Shown: in pieces, positions 49,779 through 57,805 of the stretch
Numbering within the stretch: the stretch's first letter is position 1
Layout: every line of letters begins with the position of its first letter
DNA from: UMGS172 sp045647525
GTDB taxonomy: Bacteria > Bacillota > Clostridia > Oscillospirales > Acutalibacteraceae
Direction of reading: 5' to 3'
NCBI GenBank assembly: GCA_045647525.1
Contig: JAZRMK010000048.1
Location: 14,754-78,753 of the forward strand
Length of the DNA stretch: 64,000 bases
Program-made: the position numbers and the translations under genes
The notes under the pieces: model-generated
Databases searched by the model: none
What the model saw: only the letters and a program-made list of their open reading frames with translations
What the model was told of the DNA's origin: nothing

Positions 49779-50648
49779 CTACTTCATTCTTAAATCATTC
49801 AACAGCATTCCCGTATGCGGTGCTACGCCGAAACGCGAACTGAACATTTTGCACTTGCAAAGGAACAGATAGTAGATGTTCTTGCCGCAATAACGCAATG
49901 TTTCGAAATTTGCCTGACCCTTTGCGATTATAAGGTCTGCCGAATCAATTATTTTCAATGCGTTTTCTGACACATCTTCCAAAACCGTTCCCGCAAATCG
50001 CGAACCGTTGCCGCAAACATCAACTACTTTTGTAAGCCCTATCTGCTCTGCATCTTCCATAGTAGCATCATTCAAAACAGGTCTTCCTCTTACCAAAACG
50101 TTGATTTTGAGTTTTGGAAACGCTTTTTTGATTTGCTCAATCAATAATTTATCCATCACGACCTCGCCACAGTTATCGGTGAGGTAAACCAATCTGTTTG
50201 CCGTTGCCAGTTCACTTTTAAGATTCTCTAATTCAGTGTTGTCAACAACTATATCCTCTGCTGAATCAAGTTTCTCTTCTAAAGCTTTTTCGCTGACACT
50301 GTCCATCGCACCAAAATCAATATAATTGCCAAGCATTGCAAAATGCACTGCCAACTTCAACGGGTCGGTTGCACTTTCGATTTTCTTACTTATGTATGGC
50401 ACTTTTGACATCATAAGCTCATTGAAAAAATGTTTTTCCTTGGAAAAATCGTCTGTTGTTCCGAGTTCCTTTTCAATTTTGTTCATAACAATCGGAGCGC
50501 TTTCGCTAAGCTTAGCTTCGGATAAAATTTTCAAAAGTTTCTGAACAAATTGAAGTTTGTACTCCTCGGCCGCATCGTCGGGCAACTTTTTCAAAAATTT
50601 ATTTAAAAGACACTTTATGCACTCGGAGTGCAATCTTTCCTGTTCCAT
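49779..50648 (-). CDS. DUF89/ARMT1-like metal-dependent phosphatase
   Basis: The protein has 289 residues. Family motifs are CIKCLL near the N terminus, LVYLTDNCGEVVMDKLLIEQI, VRGRPVLNDATMEDAEQIGL, IIAKGQANFETL and FLCKCKM. DUF89 proteins are metabolite damage-control phosphatases. The start at 50648 has GAGGAG seven bases upstream. It probably forms one transcript with the YitT gene. Confidence 0.88.
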   Translation of the reverse strand: MEQERLHSECIKCLLNKFLKKLPDDAAEEYKLQFVQKLLKILSEAKLSESAPIVMNKIEKELGTTDDFSKEKHFFNELMMSKVPYISKKIESATDPLKLAVHFAMLGNYIDFGAMDSVSEKALEEKLDSAEDIVVDNTELENLKSELATANRLVYLTDNCGEVVMDKLLIEQIKKAFPKLKINVLVRGRPVLNDATMEDAEQIGLTKVVDVCGNGSRFAGTVLEDVSENALKIIDSADLIIAKGQANFETLRYCGKNIYYLFLCKCKMFSSRFGVAPHTGMLLNDLRMK

Positions 50649-50667
50649 TTTAAACTCCTCAAAAACC

Positions 50668-51555
50668 TTAATCGTTACACTTGAAAACGTCAGCAACTTC
50701 ACTTATTGTCACAAACGCCTTGGGGTCTATCGCACGTATAATACCCCTCATTTTAGATAACTGAAAACGGTTAACTACAAAATAAATAATGGTTTTATCG
50801 GCGTTCGAGTAACCGCCGACAGCCGCGATTTTAGTCGTTCCGCACTCAAACTCTTTCATCAAAGCAGCACTAACCTCATCAGCATTTTCGGTTATTATCA
50901 TTACTTCTTTTGAACGGTCAAAGCCCTCAACGATAAAGTCAACCGTTTTAAGCCCTGCGGCGTATGTAACAATCGAATAAAGAGGCAACGTCCAGTCGGC
51001 CATTACGATTCCGCATATTACATAAAGTATAACGTTATATATCATAACAAATGTGCCCACGGTTATACCGAGCTTTTTAGCGAAAATCACTGCCATAACT
51101 TCTATGCCGTCAATCGCACCGCCGTATCTAATGGTAAGACCGCTGCCGACACCCGATATAACACCGCCAAATAGCGCACAAAGGAGCAGGTCTTTTCCTG
51201 CCAGAGGCGATGCAACGCTTACATCAACAGGCAATACGTCATTTATCAACCATGACGCCAACGAATAAATTACAACCGCAAACACAGAATAAACGGTAAA
51301 AGCCGAGCCCTGATGTTTTAAGCCGAATAAAAGCAACGGAATGTTCAAAATCAACAAAAACACCGAAAGTGTCATATACGGCGGGGTAGCCTGTGAAAGC
51401 AGGATCGATGTGCCGGAAATGCCGCTGTCGTACAAATTAACCGGAGCAATAAACATAGTAACCCCGATGGCGTTTATAGTTCCTGCTACAAGCAACAACA
51501 CGAAGTTTTGCCATTTCAACGTTTTAAGTTCATCTGTAAAAAGCTTCTCTCTCAT
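50668..51555 (-). CDS. YitT-family membrane protein (DUF161, DUF2179)
   Basis: The protein has 295 residues with five or six helices, the motif GGVISGVGSGLTIRYGGAIDG and a C-terminal DUF2179 domain (EVMIITENADEV, MRGIIRAIDPKAFVTI). Function unknown; family is widespread in Firmicutes. A GAGGTAT site precedes ATG. Confidence 0.9.
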   Translation of the reverse strand: MREKLFTDELKTLKWQNFVLLLVAGTINAIGVTMFIAPVNLYDSGISGTSILLSQATPPYMTLSVFLLILNIPLLLFGLKHQGSAFTVYSVFAVVIYSLASWLINDVLPVDVSVASPLAGKDLLLCALFGGVISGVGSGLTIRYGGAIDGIEVMAVIFAKKLGITVGTFVMIYNVILYVICGIVMADWTLPLYSIVTYAAGLKTVDFIVEGFDRSKEVMIITENADEVSAALMKEFECGTTKIAAVGGYSNADKTIIYFVVNRFQLSKMRGIIRAIDPKAFVTISEVADVFKCND

Positions 51556-51679
51556 AAATATACCTCTCGAATTCTTACTGTTTAATTATATCATAGCTTT
51601 ATGAACTTTTCTACCTATGTGATAAAATTAAAACAAAAAGACTCCTTTTCGGAGCTTTTTACAGTAGTAAATGCCGCAA

Positions 51680-51990
51680 AAGCACAAAAAAACAACCCTT
51701 GATTCAAGGCTTCAACCTCTCGTCAAGGGTTATTTTTCTGAACTCTTGATATCCAACATCTTTTTAACCTCTCTTTTCTTAATTCCAAAACCGTTTTCTT
51801 TCACCCGTCACGCCCGTTTTGACCTTAAATCCGTATTATATTATAAATCCCGTAAAGTGAGAAGCACTTTTTGGCGTCGGGTAATTGGGTTTTGTGCAGT
51901 GGATTTTTTGATGGGTTTCGGTATTTCACCTGTACATTGGGCTCATCCTTTCTGCATCTTTATAGTAGCATATTCTTTGCCCTATTTCAA
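51680..51990 (-). ncRNA. Possible small RNA with own promoter and terminator
   Basis: In the 590-bp gap 51556-52142 a minus-strand promoter, TTGAAA (51985-51990), 17 bp, TACTAT (51962-51967), is followed about 275 nt later by a terminator: AACCCTTGA pairs with TCAAGGGTT (51688-51733) and a T run. Only a nine-codon frame with GAGAGG (MLDIKSSEK) lies inside. It matches no RNA family I know. A second hairpin (51635-51660) lies beyond. Confidence 0.3.
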
Positions 51991-52105
51991 TTCGCAACAC
52001 TGCATAAAGTTAAAACCTCAGAATTATGCAAAACACAGAAATAGTCAAACGAGCATTGACACGCCCTTTTAAAATTGTTATAATAATTATGTTGGGTGTT
52101 AAAAA

Positions 52106-52143
52106 AACCTGTGCACATTTTATCCGTGCACAGGTTTCTTTTT
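52106..52143 (-). terminator. Terminator of YwaF-type gene
   Basis: AACCTGTGCAC and GTGCACAGGTT pair; T-rich on both sides. Confidence 0.85.
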
Positions 52144-52910
52144 TATGCAATTACAACGGTTCTCTTTTTAATCACAGAACGAACCGCATAGATCAATCCG
52201 TAAATAAATAAAACTGCCAAGAAAAATACTATCGGATTTATAATCATAAGCGACCATTTGGGGATTATTCCGCCTTCTACAAGACCTATGTAAAGAGCAT
52301 CCTCTTCCAAAAAGAACCAGTTATGTTCAAGCAAAATATTTCCTAATTTTGCCCAAAGTGTTATAACAACGAGCAATACGCCACATTTCCATGCATTCTT
52401 AATCTGAGCATCAATCAAGCCGAAGGCTACTGTCAATACACCCCAGGCAAGAAGAACGCCGTGATAGAACATTGTCTGAACAGCCTGATAGCACCAAGGT
52501 TCACCACTTCCGATGTTTGCAGGGTAGCAGAGATACATAAGCGGTGCAAGTATCGCAAGAATGGCTATCGGTTCTCTGATTTTGTCACCTTTTAGGTTGA
52601 ACTGTGAAATTGCCACCAAAGGACAAAGCACCGTGCAAATATGGAACGGCAGTTTATCGGTGTTCAAGCCGTCGTAAACAAATTCGTGAACAAAAAAGTC
52701 AGAAAGGTAAGACGCTACCAACGAATAAGCCAAAAGGCGCAACACCTTTTGTTTTGACTCTGTTGATTTTCCCTTTGCCGAAAGCCAAAGAGCCACAATG
52801 CTGCCCGCAATAAGAACTATAAATACGATGTGTGGCAACGAGAACGGCGTTATGGCAATACCGGTGTTAAAATGAGACTTTTCGAAAAGCTTAAAACACA
52901 ATTCCCTCAT
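52143..52910 (-). CDS. TIGR02206/YwaF-type membrane protein
   Basis: The protein has 255 residues with about seven helices. The motif DKLPFHICTVLCPLVAI and the FYHGVLL segment fit the TIGR02206 (YwaF) family. Function unknown. AGGGATTG precedes ATG. Confidence 0.8.
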   Translation of the reverse strand: MRELCFKLFEKSHFNTGIAITPFSLPHIVFIVLIAGSIVALWLSAKGKSTESKQKVLRLLAYSLVASYLSDFFVHEFVYDGLNTDKLPFHICTVLCPLVAISQFNLKGDKIREPIAILAILAPLMYLCYPANIGSGEPWCYQAVQTMFYHGVLLAWGVLTVAFGLIDAQIKNAWKCGVLLVVITLWAKLGNILLEHNWFFLEEDALYIGLVEGGIIPKWSLMIINPIVFFLAVLFIYGLIYAVRSVIKKRTVVIA

Positions 52911-53377
52911 ATCAATCCCTCAATTTTAATTTTTGTATCCTTATTTCTTGTTCGGCAGCCGCAATAAGCCTTAAAGACCGGATACATTCTGTGTCGAATG
53001 TTGAACACACGAAAATTATACTCTTTTCGACAAGAAAAGTCAAATTCCGTTACTATACTGTAACCTTTTTAGCAAACTTTTCCTTCCGGCAACGGTAAAG
53101 TTTGCCCGTTACTTTTTCAACTATGATATATTCTGTCCGTTAAAGGATTATGCTGTTATTCCTTTGTTAAAAGATTGTTTTCTGTCAAAAGCGAAAATCC
53201 ATTGAATAGCGCAACACTCATCACCACTTTACTTTTTATTCATTATTTCCAAAGGCCTTATCGGGCAGAGCTATTAAACAGCGAAGTGTGAATATTAAGA
53301 GTAAAAAGTCAAAAAATCCTCGGAAAATTTCCGAGGATTTTTTCTTTGCATAATTCAAATACTATTATGACATCTAT
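52911..53377. other. Intergenic stretch without a gene
   Basis: No supported coding frame. It holds an inverted repeat GCAAACTTT (53073-53081) with AAAGTTTGC (53098-53106), whose loop includes CCG-GCAA-CGG, a GNRA-capped mini-stem on the plus strand. The terminator of the following lipoprotein gene lies at 53312-53345. Confidence 0.5.
53312..53345 (-). terminator. Terminator of lipoprotein gene
   Basis: AAAATCCTCGGAAA and TTTCCGAGGATTTT hairpin with T runs. Confidence 0.85.
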
Positions 53378-54070
53378 TTAATTGAGCACTTCGTATTCCG
53401 CTGGCAAGGTTATTTTGGTAGTGCCTAATTCACTGTAATCACTCATTGCACCGCGAGAGTTAACCAATGTCAGACGAACTAATTTACCGTTTTCGAAATA
53501 AATTTTTATTTCACAGTTCATAGTATATATGTAAGCGTTTTCGGTTTCCGAAAAAGTCACGTTGTCATAATCATAAGCAAGGGCAAAATAGCCTATGTCA
53601 TATTTCAAATTATCGGTTGCATTTAATTTCTGATCTTCCCAACTTTCGTCAGGCAAAAGAACGCAGCCGTTATAATCATTTACATAAACATCAACTGCAT
53701 CACCTTTATGGGCATAATAATACTCTCTTTCGTATGACAATGAGTTTTCATAATAAAGGTTTTCTTCCGGAACCTGTTTATAAACAGACTCCATACCGTT
53801 TTCAGATACATAATGGCAAGTATGGTTGCTCAAAGCTTCAAGCAAAGTTTCACCGTTTTCTCCATACTCGAACGCCGTCTCCCATTGTTCCTTTGTGACC
53901 TGATAAACAGAACCTACGGCATCGCCTTGGGACACGTTGTCGTCGTCGTTCTCATTATTTTCGCCTTGCGACACATCTGCATCGGTATCGTCTGCTGGTG
54001 TTTCTTTACCGCAAGCTACAAACGACAACATCAGTAGCATTATAAGAAGTAACGATATAAATCTTTTCAT
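53378..54070 (-). CDS. Predicted lipoprotein of unknown function
   Basis: The protein has 230 residues. Signal peptide MKRFISLLLIMLLMLSFVAC with lipobox Cys20, then an Asp/Glu/Asn linker with two DVSQG(E/D) units and a beta-rich domain (120-230). The start at 54070 has AGGAGA; a frame reaching 54148 would bury the signal peptide. Family not recognised. Confidence 0.8.
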   Translation of the reverse strand: MKRFISLLLIMLLMLSFVACGKETPADDTDADVSQGENNENDDDNVSQGDAVGSVYQVTKEQWETAFEYGENGETLLEALSNHTCHYVSENGMESVYKQVPEENLYYENSLSYEREYYYAHKGDAVDVYVNDYNGCVLLPDESWEDQKLNATDNLKYDIGYFALAYDYDNVTFSETENAYIYTMNCEIKIYFENGKLVRLTLVNSRGAMSDYSELGTTKITLPAEYEVLN

Positions 54071-54165
54071 TTTACTAATCTCCTTTTTAAATGAAAGTAT
54101 GTACAATCCAAGTTGCATACACAAAAATGCAACTCCGTTTGCTGCCAATATTATACCACATACTC

Positions 54166-54864
54166 TTATAATTTGAAAGGCTTTTTATGAAATGGACATT
54201 TCTTTTGCAAGCACTGATTGTTCAAATGAGAACGGGAACAGATCACTTGATCCAGTTCCATTTTAACGCCTAACTTTTCGCTCGTAAAACCAACTGCTTC
54301 TATAATGGCTAGATACGAATCCCTCTTGCAGCAACGAGGTCCACCGTTCTGACCAATAGCATTTAATGTTCTCGCTGTCATTTGGTTTGATAGTCCCCAT
54401 GCTTCAGCAGCCAACGGAGTTGCTTTGGTTACGATTGACACATACATTCCAGCACTGATTCCTGCACCACACGCTCCCCAAAATCCGCATGCTCCTCCTG
54501 GAACTTGCTTTCCTCTTTTATACATCTCGGAAAGTGCCATTTCTAATTCCAAAATACCGCCCGCATTTTTGTATGCAGTAAGTAATGCCGCTCCAACCAT
54601 CACGTGATGTTCTGGGCCGTGCATGTGACAAAAATCGAGCGACATCATTTTTTCGAGTATATAAACGGGATTTTTTGATTTTTCGTTTAGGCATAATGAA
54701 AAAATGCTGTCCATTCCAGATGTGTGACATTCATTGCAAACATAATGACCGTTGATACATCTTGTTTTGCTGTCTTCTCTTTTATGGCAAATAGCACATT
54801 CCATTACAGTATCTGCGTCCAGATACTCCAGCTGTGCTTTACAAATTAAACATTCATCTCCCAT
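54166..54864 (-). CDS. DUF5714-type cysteine-rich protein
   Basis: The protein has 232 residues. N-terminal zinc-finger pairs CLIC, CAIC and CNEC precede HGPEHHVMVGAALLTAY, GACGFWGACGAGISAG and a C-terminal C...C cluster (CLQKKCPFH), the pattern of DUF5714. Many Cys/His residues suggest metal or cofactor binding. Function not established. It is the last gene before the element beside tRNA-fMet. Confidence 0.75.
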   Translation of the reverse strand: MGDECLICKAQLEYLDADTVMECAICHKREDSKTRCINGHYVCNECHTSGMDSIFSLCLNEKSKNPVYILEKMMSLDFCHMHGPEHHVMVGAALLTAYKNAGGILELEMALSEMYKRGKQVPGGACGFWGACGAGISAGMYVSIVTKATPLAAEAWGLSNQMTARTLNAIGQNGGPRCCKRDSYLAIIEAVGFTSEKLGVKMELDQVICSRSHLNNQCLQKKCPFHKKPFKL

Positions 54865-54937
54865 TATTTCACCTCATAAATTCTTATTTGTTAAACTGAT
54901 TATATCATAAAAACTGTGATTTTTCCACCTTATATTA

Positions 54938-55115
54938 GATTTGAACCGTTTCGCGCAGGCTTTGCCTGCTTGCCCTCTTGCGGTGCCCGACATTTTCTCG
55001 GGCGCCGATACGCACCCTCGCCTCTGTCGACCGCTGCGCTTCGTTTTGCTCGCTGCATCGTCCACAGGACGCGCTCGCAACCTCACCCCGGGAACCCATC
55101 GGTCGTCGGTTCAAA
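54938..55115 (-). mobile_element. GC-rich foldback element at tRNA-fMet
   Basis: A 178-bp GC-rich segment lies downstream of tRNA-fMet. Its ends are GATTTGAACCG (54938-54948) and GGTCGTCGGTTCAAA (55101-55115), inverted copies of the tRNA T arm; the second matches the tRNA over 15 bases. Inside are several hairpins and CGGTGCCCGAC (54981-54991), the complement of the 11-mer in the tRNA-Gln element. Mobility is inferred. Confidence 0.45.
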
Positions 55116-55127
55116 ATACATCTCTGT

Positions 55128-55167
55128 AATAAAAACGAAACACCCACCAAATGGTGAGTGTTTCATT
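55128..55167 (-). terminator. Terminator of tRNA-fMet
   Basis: AAACACTCACC and GGTGGGTGTTT pair around ATTT, followed by a T run on the minus strand. Confidence 0.85.
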
Positions 55168-55168
55168 T

Positions 55169-55245
<77 letters not shown>

Positions 55246-55278
55246 ATATTTTGTTTGCACTTTTTCGGTGCAAAATGT

Positions 55279-55307
55279 ATTATACATTATATTATCCAAA
55301 ATTGCAA
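55279..55307 (-). promoter_or_regulatory. Promoter of tRNA-fMet
   Basis: TTGCAA (55302-55307) and TATAAT (55279-55284) on the minus strand, spacer 17 bp. A hairpin TTTGCAC/GTGCAAA lies between promoter and tRNA. Confidence 0.75.
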
Positions 55308-55400
55308 GCATTATTTTTTAAAATCATAAATTTTTCTCTCGACGATTTTCGACTTGGGCTAAATTTCTTTTTATATTATGGTCCCAAAGACATATAAATA

Positions 55401-55431
55401 AACCGCCCTTTATAAAGGGCTGTTTTTGTTA
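55401..55431 (-). terminator. Terminator of PQQ-repeat lipoprotein gene
   Basis: GCCCTTTATAAAGGGC is self-complementary, with a T-rich flank right after the stop codon. Bases 55308-55400 hold nothing further. Confidence 0.75.
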
Positions 55432-55434
55432 CTT

Positions 55435-57141
55435 TTAAGAAATCTTTATTCCGTAAATACCGGTAACTCGGGTACCTATTACAAGTCTATCTCCAAAAAC
55501 AACAGGTGAAGCTTCGCAGTTTGAGCCGATGTTTACTTTGCTGAGTTCAGCTCCTGTTTTGGAATCGTGCAAACGAACATTACCTGCCGAGTCACACGAA
55601 ACGACATAAGCTGTGCCGTCGGCATTGTAAACTGCTACCGGTGAACTCCAAGTGTACGAATTCATTGCGTATTCCCAAACTATTTTACCTGTTTCAGTGT
55701 CAAACGCAACCAGCTTGCCGTCATACAAGTTCGGACAACGGGCTATCGGATAGATTATAAGCCCTTCAAGCTGGGTTCCTTCGCGGCCGAGCAACGGAGA
55801 ACCCTGACAGCCGCCCGAAACATCGGGAATAGAATTTACGGTGTAGGGTGCCTTCCACACAACTTCACCCGTTCTGGCGTTAAGCTTGTAGATATAGATC
55901 TCACCCGAGCCCCGTCCTTCGCCACCGCTTGCGGTTTTGCGGAGTGACGGTGCAGTGTAAATGTATCCGTTGCCGTCCTTGCCCCATTCAAAAACGGGTG
56001 TGGAGTTTGAATCATCCAGTGTATCCTGCGCCCAGACGACTTCCATAGTATCAAGGTCCATACAGAAGAACATACCGCCGTTTTCCGAAATGTAAAGATA
56101 TCGGTCAACGATTACACAACTCGCCTCAAAACCTACTCGGTAGCCCATTTCGGTACCCTTTGTTCTATAACGGATCTTGCCGGCTTCTTCGGGGTCCATA
56201 GTAATTGTGCCCGCGTTTTTATCATAAACCGTATTGAGCTTAATGGTATAAAGAATGCCGTTTTCGCCGGGCCAGATAAGAGTATCGGTCTCGGCATCGA
56301 CTATGGGCGACGAGTCAAACGCACACCAACTACGCCAAGCGTATGAGTCAGAACCGACACGCTCGTAGAGTATCTTGCCGTCGATAAGGCTTATCGCAAA
56401 TATTCTTTGTGTTCTGCTGCCTGCGGCAATACCTGCTCCGACATAAAGAACAGGATAACCTCTGGGGTCGATAGCGCCTGCGCCCTTAAAGTTCATACCT
56501 ATATAAAGAGGATCACGGGTGTATGCACCGGTATCAAGGTCATAGAAATAGATATTTCCGTCCAGTGTTGCATAGATGACCTCTACAAGATCCTTCTTGT
56601 TCTTGGCGCTGTCATACATATTGGTCATAATATTCTTACTTGCCTGGTCCCACTGAGCCAAAAGCGGTTGTCCTGTCCAACCGCTGCCGCCCCAACCATT
56701 GTACCAGCCAACATCCTTCTGCCAGACCTGTGTCAAGGTCTTGTTGACAACATTTCCTGTGCCGTAGGTGGCATCATTACGGTAGTTATTACCTCTGAAT
56801 GTAGAAATGCCGGGCAAAGCAAAATATTCATCAGGATAGCCGAAAGTGATCGACTCGTCGCGTTTAAAGGAATCAACTACTTCTCCTTTGCTTATTACCT
56901 GCCACTTTGTAAAATATTTATCAGGGTCGGTAGAATCGACACAAGTTGCATCCATATGGTATGTTGGTCTGGGCGTTGGTGTGGGCGTCCCACCCGAAAC
57001 CGTGCCCGAATTCAAACCCGACGAAGCAGTGCTCTCGGTTCCGCTATTTTTGCAGGAAGCCAAAAACAGCATACACAATACCAAACCTAATGCCAAGGTG
57101 TTGCGAAAAACAGTCCTTACTTTAAGTTTAACATTCTTCAT
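55435..57141 (-). CDS. PQQ-like beta-propeller lipoprotein
   Basis: The protein has 568 residues. Lipobox LASC (Cys30) is followed by a Ser/Thr/Gly linker and a propeller built of repeats such as IYATLDGNIYFYDLDTGAYT, KLNARTGEVVWKAPYTVNS, VAFDTETGKIVWEYAMN and VRLHDSKTGAELSKVN. The motif DxxTGxxxW is typical of PQQ/BamB-like blades. It is probably a surface-exposed binding protein; no enzyme residues are evident. Confidence 0.85.
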   Translation of the reverse strand: MKNVKLKVRTVFRNTLALGLVLCMLFLASCKNSGTESTASSGLNSGTVSGGTPTPTPRPTYHMDATCVDSTDPDKYFTKWQVISKGEVVDSFKRDESITFGYPDEYFALPGISTFRGNNYRNDATYGTGNVVNKTLTQVWQKDVGWYNGWGGSGWTGQPLLAQWDQASKNIMTNMYDSAKNKKDLVEVIYATLDGNIYFYDLDTGAYTRDPLYIGMNFKGAGAIDPRGYPVLYVGAGIAAGSRTQRIFAISLIDGKILYERVGSDSYAWRSWCAFDSSPIVDAETDTLIWPGENGILYTIKLNTVYDKNAGTITMDPEEAGKIRYRTKGTEMGYRVGFEASCVIVDRYLYISENGGMFFCMDLDTMEVVWAQDTLDDSNSTPVFEWGKDGNGYIYTAPSLRKTASGGEGRGSGEIYIYKLNARTGEVVWKAPYTVNSIPDVSGGCQGSPLLGREGTQLEGLIIYPIARCPNLYDGKLVAFDTETGKIVWEYAMNSYTWSSPVAVYNADGTAYVVSCDSAGNVRLHDSKTGAELSKVNIGSNCEASPVVFGDRLVIGTRVTGIYGIKIS

Positions 57142-57231
57142 AAATAAACCTCCGTTTACTTAAAACTTCCGAATTCGTAAGAATTATATCACTTTAATTT
57201 TATATATGCAAGTGGTTTGCAAACAACATTC

Positions 57232-57726
57232 CTACAAAAGCGGTGCCGAGCCGTCGTCCTCGCTCTTTTCGATAAACTTTATCTCGACAGTGTAAGTCCC
57301 TGCCTCGCCCGAAACGGTAACTCTGTCACCCTGTTTTCTTCCTAAAATCGCCCTGCCTAACGGGGATTCCTTGCTGATTCGGCTATCCAACGGGTTGGTT
57401 CTTACTGTTGTCACAACCTGAACCGTATCCTCGTCACCATCCTCAACAAAAAGCAAAGTCACCTTATCGTACAGCCCCACCTCATCTTGTGCCGAACTGT
57501 CCTCAATTATACGGGCGGTCTTTATCATTTTTTCCAGATACCTTATTCTGCCCTTGTTTTTATTAAGTGCCTGTTTTGCAGCTTTATACTCAAAATTCTC
57601 ACTGAGGTCTCCGTACGAACGGGTCAACTGAACCTCGGCAATAAGTTCAGGCATTAACTCGCATTTTCGATGTTCGAGTTCTTCCTGCATTTTCTTTATA
57701 TCAAGCTGTGTGAGTTCGTTATTCAT
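57232..57726 (-). CDS. greA: Transcription elongation factor GreA
   Basis: The protein has 164 residues. The N-terminal coiled coil carries the acidic tip GDLSENFEYKAAKQALN, and the C-terminal domain has ISKESPLGRAILGRKQGD. It rescues backtracked RNA polymerase. GGAGAG precedes ATG. Confidence 0.95.
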   Translation of the reverse strand: MNNELTQLDIKKMQEELEHRKCELMPELIAEVQLTRSYGDLSENFEYKAAKQALNKNKGRIRYLEKMIKTARIIEDSSAQDEVGLYDKVTLLFVEDGDEDTVQVVTTVRTNPLDSRISKESPLGRAILGRKQGDRVTVSGEAGTYTVEIKFIEKSEDDGSAPLL

Positions 57727-57748
57727 AATCTCTCCAACTCTATGAATT

Positions 57749-57779
57749 AACGGCGCTGACCGTAGTCAACGCCGTTTTT
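57749..57779 (+). terminator. Hairpin between greA and zinc-ribbon gene
   Basis: AACGGCG, TGAC/GTCA and CGCCGTT form a stable stem with TTTTT on the plus strand only. Confidence 0.6.
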
Positions 57780-57805
57780 CACGTAATGTTTTGCCAATCG
57801 ACCGA

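Noticed and set aside
51671..52072. 133-residue open frame on the plus strand
   Set aside because: No ribosome binding site, unusual composition, and it lies antisense to a promoter and terminator pair. Probably chance.
53073..53106. Riboswitch (for example cyclic-di-GMP type) suggested by the GNRA-capped hairpin
   Set aside because: Only one hairpin is evident; the second helix and conserved core of known classes are missing, and no gene follows on that strand.
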